Shown here one piece after another: positions 14,624-15,799 of a stretch of DNA of 15,799 nucleotides; within the stretch, counting starts at the first letter, position 1, and each line of letters begins with the position of its first letter. This DNA is from Acidimicrobiaceae bacterium (GTDB lineage: Bacteria > Actinomycetota > Acidimicrobiia > Acidimicrobiales > Bog-793), in NCBI GenBank assembly GCA_003170375.1, contig PMZN01000030.1, positions 4,933 to 20,731 of the forward strand, in the 5' to 3' direction. The notes under the pieces are model-generated. The model ran no database searches, was not told the DNA's origin, and saw only the letters and a list, made by a program, of their open reading frames with translations. The translations under genes were made by a program, and so were the position numbers.

Positions 14624-15799
14624 TCACGCCGGAAGGCTTCTCGGGTCGAGCGCGGCTGCGATCCGCTGCCAATAGGCGATCCTCCGCCGGGCACTGTGGA
14701 CGACCGTACTGGCGTCGCGCGTCGCCTGGCGGGCTGCGAAATCCCCAGGTGGCGCGCCGGCATAGGACGCAGTCGTCGCAAGTCGAGCGAGGTTTCGGAA
14801 GGCGAGCTCTGCCTCGTCGGACAACACTCCGGTCGAAGTGACTCGTCTCGCGAGCTCGAGGTAGGTCTCGGCCCGGCGGCGGCGGATGCCCGCGAGGTCG
14901 AGCGTCCTGAGCGCCTCGCCCCACGCGGCGAGGATCCCGGCACGTGACTCGCGCCTCAAACGCCGCAATCGCAGCCGTCCCCACAACAGAAGAGCTCCGG
15001 CCCAAGCAAGCGGGCCGGCGGGGAGGACGAGTAGCCACGGTGCCAACAGGCTGTTGGATCGATGGCCTTGATCCCCCTGGCGACCGAGCTCGGGCTTGGA
15101 GGCTCCGCCGTTCGACGAAGGGCGGAGGTTGTGGGCGCTGCCCGAGCTTGTCGGGGTCGCGAACGGAACCGTCGTCGTAACTGTCGTCGCCAGGGCCGGA
15201 GCCGAAGACCCCTTCACGCTCGTGCCGGGAGTGGGCTCGAAGTCGATCCAGCCGTAGTTCGCGAACTGCACCTGGGGCCAGGCGTGGGTGTCGGTCCCGT
15301 CGACCTGCCACTCGTCATGCCCGACCCGAGCCCCGGGGAGGAACCCGACCGCGATGCGGGTCGGAAGCCCATCGATGCGAGCAAGTACGGCGAACGCTGT
15401 GGCGAACTGCTGGCAATAACCGGTCGGAGACTTGAACAGGAAGCTCAGCACGCCGCCGTAGCCGGGGGACGGCGTGATCACACCTGACTTCGTGCGCTCG
15501 GGAAGGTGGTAATGGAACTTCGGAGAGGTCAGGTATGAATCGAGGTCGAGTGCCTTCTGATAGGCCGTGGTCGCGCCCACCACGAGACTTTTGGCGAGCT
15601 CGGCGAGCCGTGATGGCACCGGCTGAGGCAGCTGCAGGTCCTGAAGGTTGGAGACGTTCGGAGAGTCCGCCGCGAGCTGGGCTGGCGACGGATCGGGCAC
15701 GATCGAGTCCACGGCGTACACCGATCCGCGTTGGAGCCAGGTGTCCGAAACGACCGAGCCGCCTGGCCCGTCCCTGCTCACCTGGCCAGCGTCGGCGAC
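14624..15799 (-). CDS. TgpA-like membrane transglutaminase, C-terminal part (5' end outside window)
   Basis: The frame is open from the right edge (15799) to the TGA at 14624, giving 391 residues. Counting from the in-frame GTG at 15781, the transglutaminase-like triad is Cys123 in TGYCQQFATAFAVLAR, His166 in DTHAWPQVQF and Asp180 in GWIDFEPTPG. After a Thr/Ser-rich linker (about 190-240) comes one membrane helix (about 246-268, LLAPWLLVLPAGPLAWAGAL) and a basic cytoplasmic tail of the DUF4129 type. This matches the second half of TgpA/DUF3488-type proteins, whose N-terminal multi-helix domain should lie to the right of the window. The GTG at 15781 is therefore not the real start. The sigma factor gene begins 45 bp downstream. 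Confidence 0.88.
   Translation of the reverse strand, partial: VADAGQVSRDGPGGSVVSDTWLQRGSVYAVDSIVPDPSPAQLAADSPNVSNLQDLQLPQPVPSRLAELAKSLVVGATTAYQKALDLDSYLTSPKFHYHLPERTKSGVITPSPGYGGVLSFLFKSPTGYCQQFATAFAVLARIDGLPTRIAVGFLPGARVGHDEWQVDGTDTHAWPQVQFANYGWIDFEPTPGTSVKGSSAPALATTVTTTVPFATPTSSGSAHNLRPSSNGGASKPELGRQGDQGHRSNSLLAPWLLVLPAGPLAWAGALLLWGRLRLRRLRRESRAGILAAWGEALRTLDLAGIRRRRAETYLELARRVTSTGVLSDEAELAFRNLARLATTASYAGAPPGDFAARQATRDASTVVHSARRRIAYWQRIAAALDPRSLPA

Noticed and set aside
14579..14760. SigR-type autoregulatory promoter (GGAAT, 16-18 bases, GTT) upstream of the sigma gene
   Set aside because: GGGATT and GGATC pieces occur on the minus strand, but none has GTT at the required distance. The promoter may lie further upstream or be absent.
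1..15799. Mobile elements, CRISPR arrays, defence systems, phage genes, tRNA or rRNA
   Set aside because: I saw no transposase, integrase, regular repeat array or RNA-gene signature. The genes are all recognisable housekeeping or conserved actinobacterial families.

Overview
The window is dense, high-GC bacterial chromosome with the gene order of an actinobacterium. The order panC, Rossmann/DUF2520 gene, folK, folB, folP, folE, hpt, tilS, DUF2342-type metalloprotease is a known conserved actinobacterial neighbourhood (compare the Rv3602c-Rv3626c region of Mycobacterium tuberculosis), and the SigR/RsrA-type sigma/anti-sigma pair is also typical of the phylum. The exact class cannot be read from the sequence. 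An acidimicrobial or other deep-branching actinobacterium is a guess.

Layout. Bases 1-3432 (+ strand) hold a phosphate ABC importer operon: the 3' end of pstS (cut by the window edge), then pstC, pstA and pstB, each joined to the previous gene by a 4-bp stop/start overlap. No phoU or phosphate regulator follows. From 3484 to the right edge every gene is on the minus strand, convergent with pst. Read in transcription order from the right they are: the C-terminal part of a TgpA-like membrane transglutaminase (14624-15799), a SigR/SigH-like ECF sigma factor, its zinc anti-sigma factor, a DUF2342-type zinc metalloprotease homologue, tilS, hpt, folE, folP, a phosphatase-like gene without catalytic residues, folB, folK, a Rossmann/DUF2520 gene, panC, nadB and nadC. 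No intergenic space in the window exceeds about 80 bp. There are no tRNAs, rRNAs, insertion sequences, CRISPR arrays or phage genes.

How the genes fit together. The minus-strand run makes cofactors and nucleotides: FolE, FolP, FolB and FolK act in folate synthesis, PanC in pantothenate/CoA, NadB and NadC in NAD. Hpt salvages purines and TilS modifies tRNA-Ile. A thiol-oxidation-type sigma/anti-sigma pair sits at the head of this run, so readthrough could tie cofactor supply to redox stress; this is inference.

Most of the window is ordinary housekeeping. The points most worth a second look are: (1) the gene between folP and folB, which looks like a dual-specificity phosphatase fold whose HCX5R loop has lost both Cys and Arg and which carries a long acidic low-complexity tail; (2) a 51-codon in-frame N-terminal extension of the metalloprotease that has no ATG, GTG or TTG and suggests a CTG start overlapping the anti-sigma stop codon; (3) the DUF2520 gene beside panC as a possible ketopantoate reductase; and (4) the absence of ftsH between hpt and folE.
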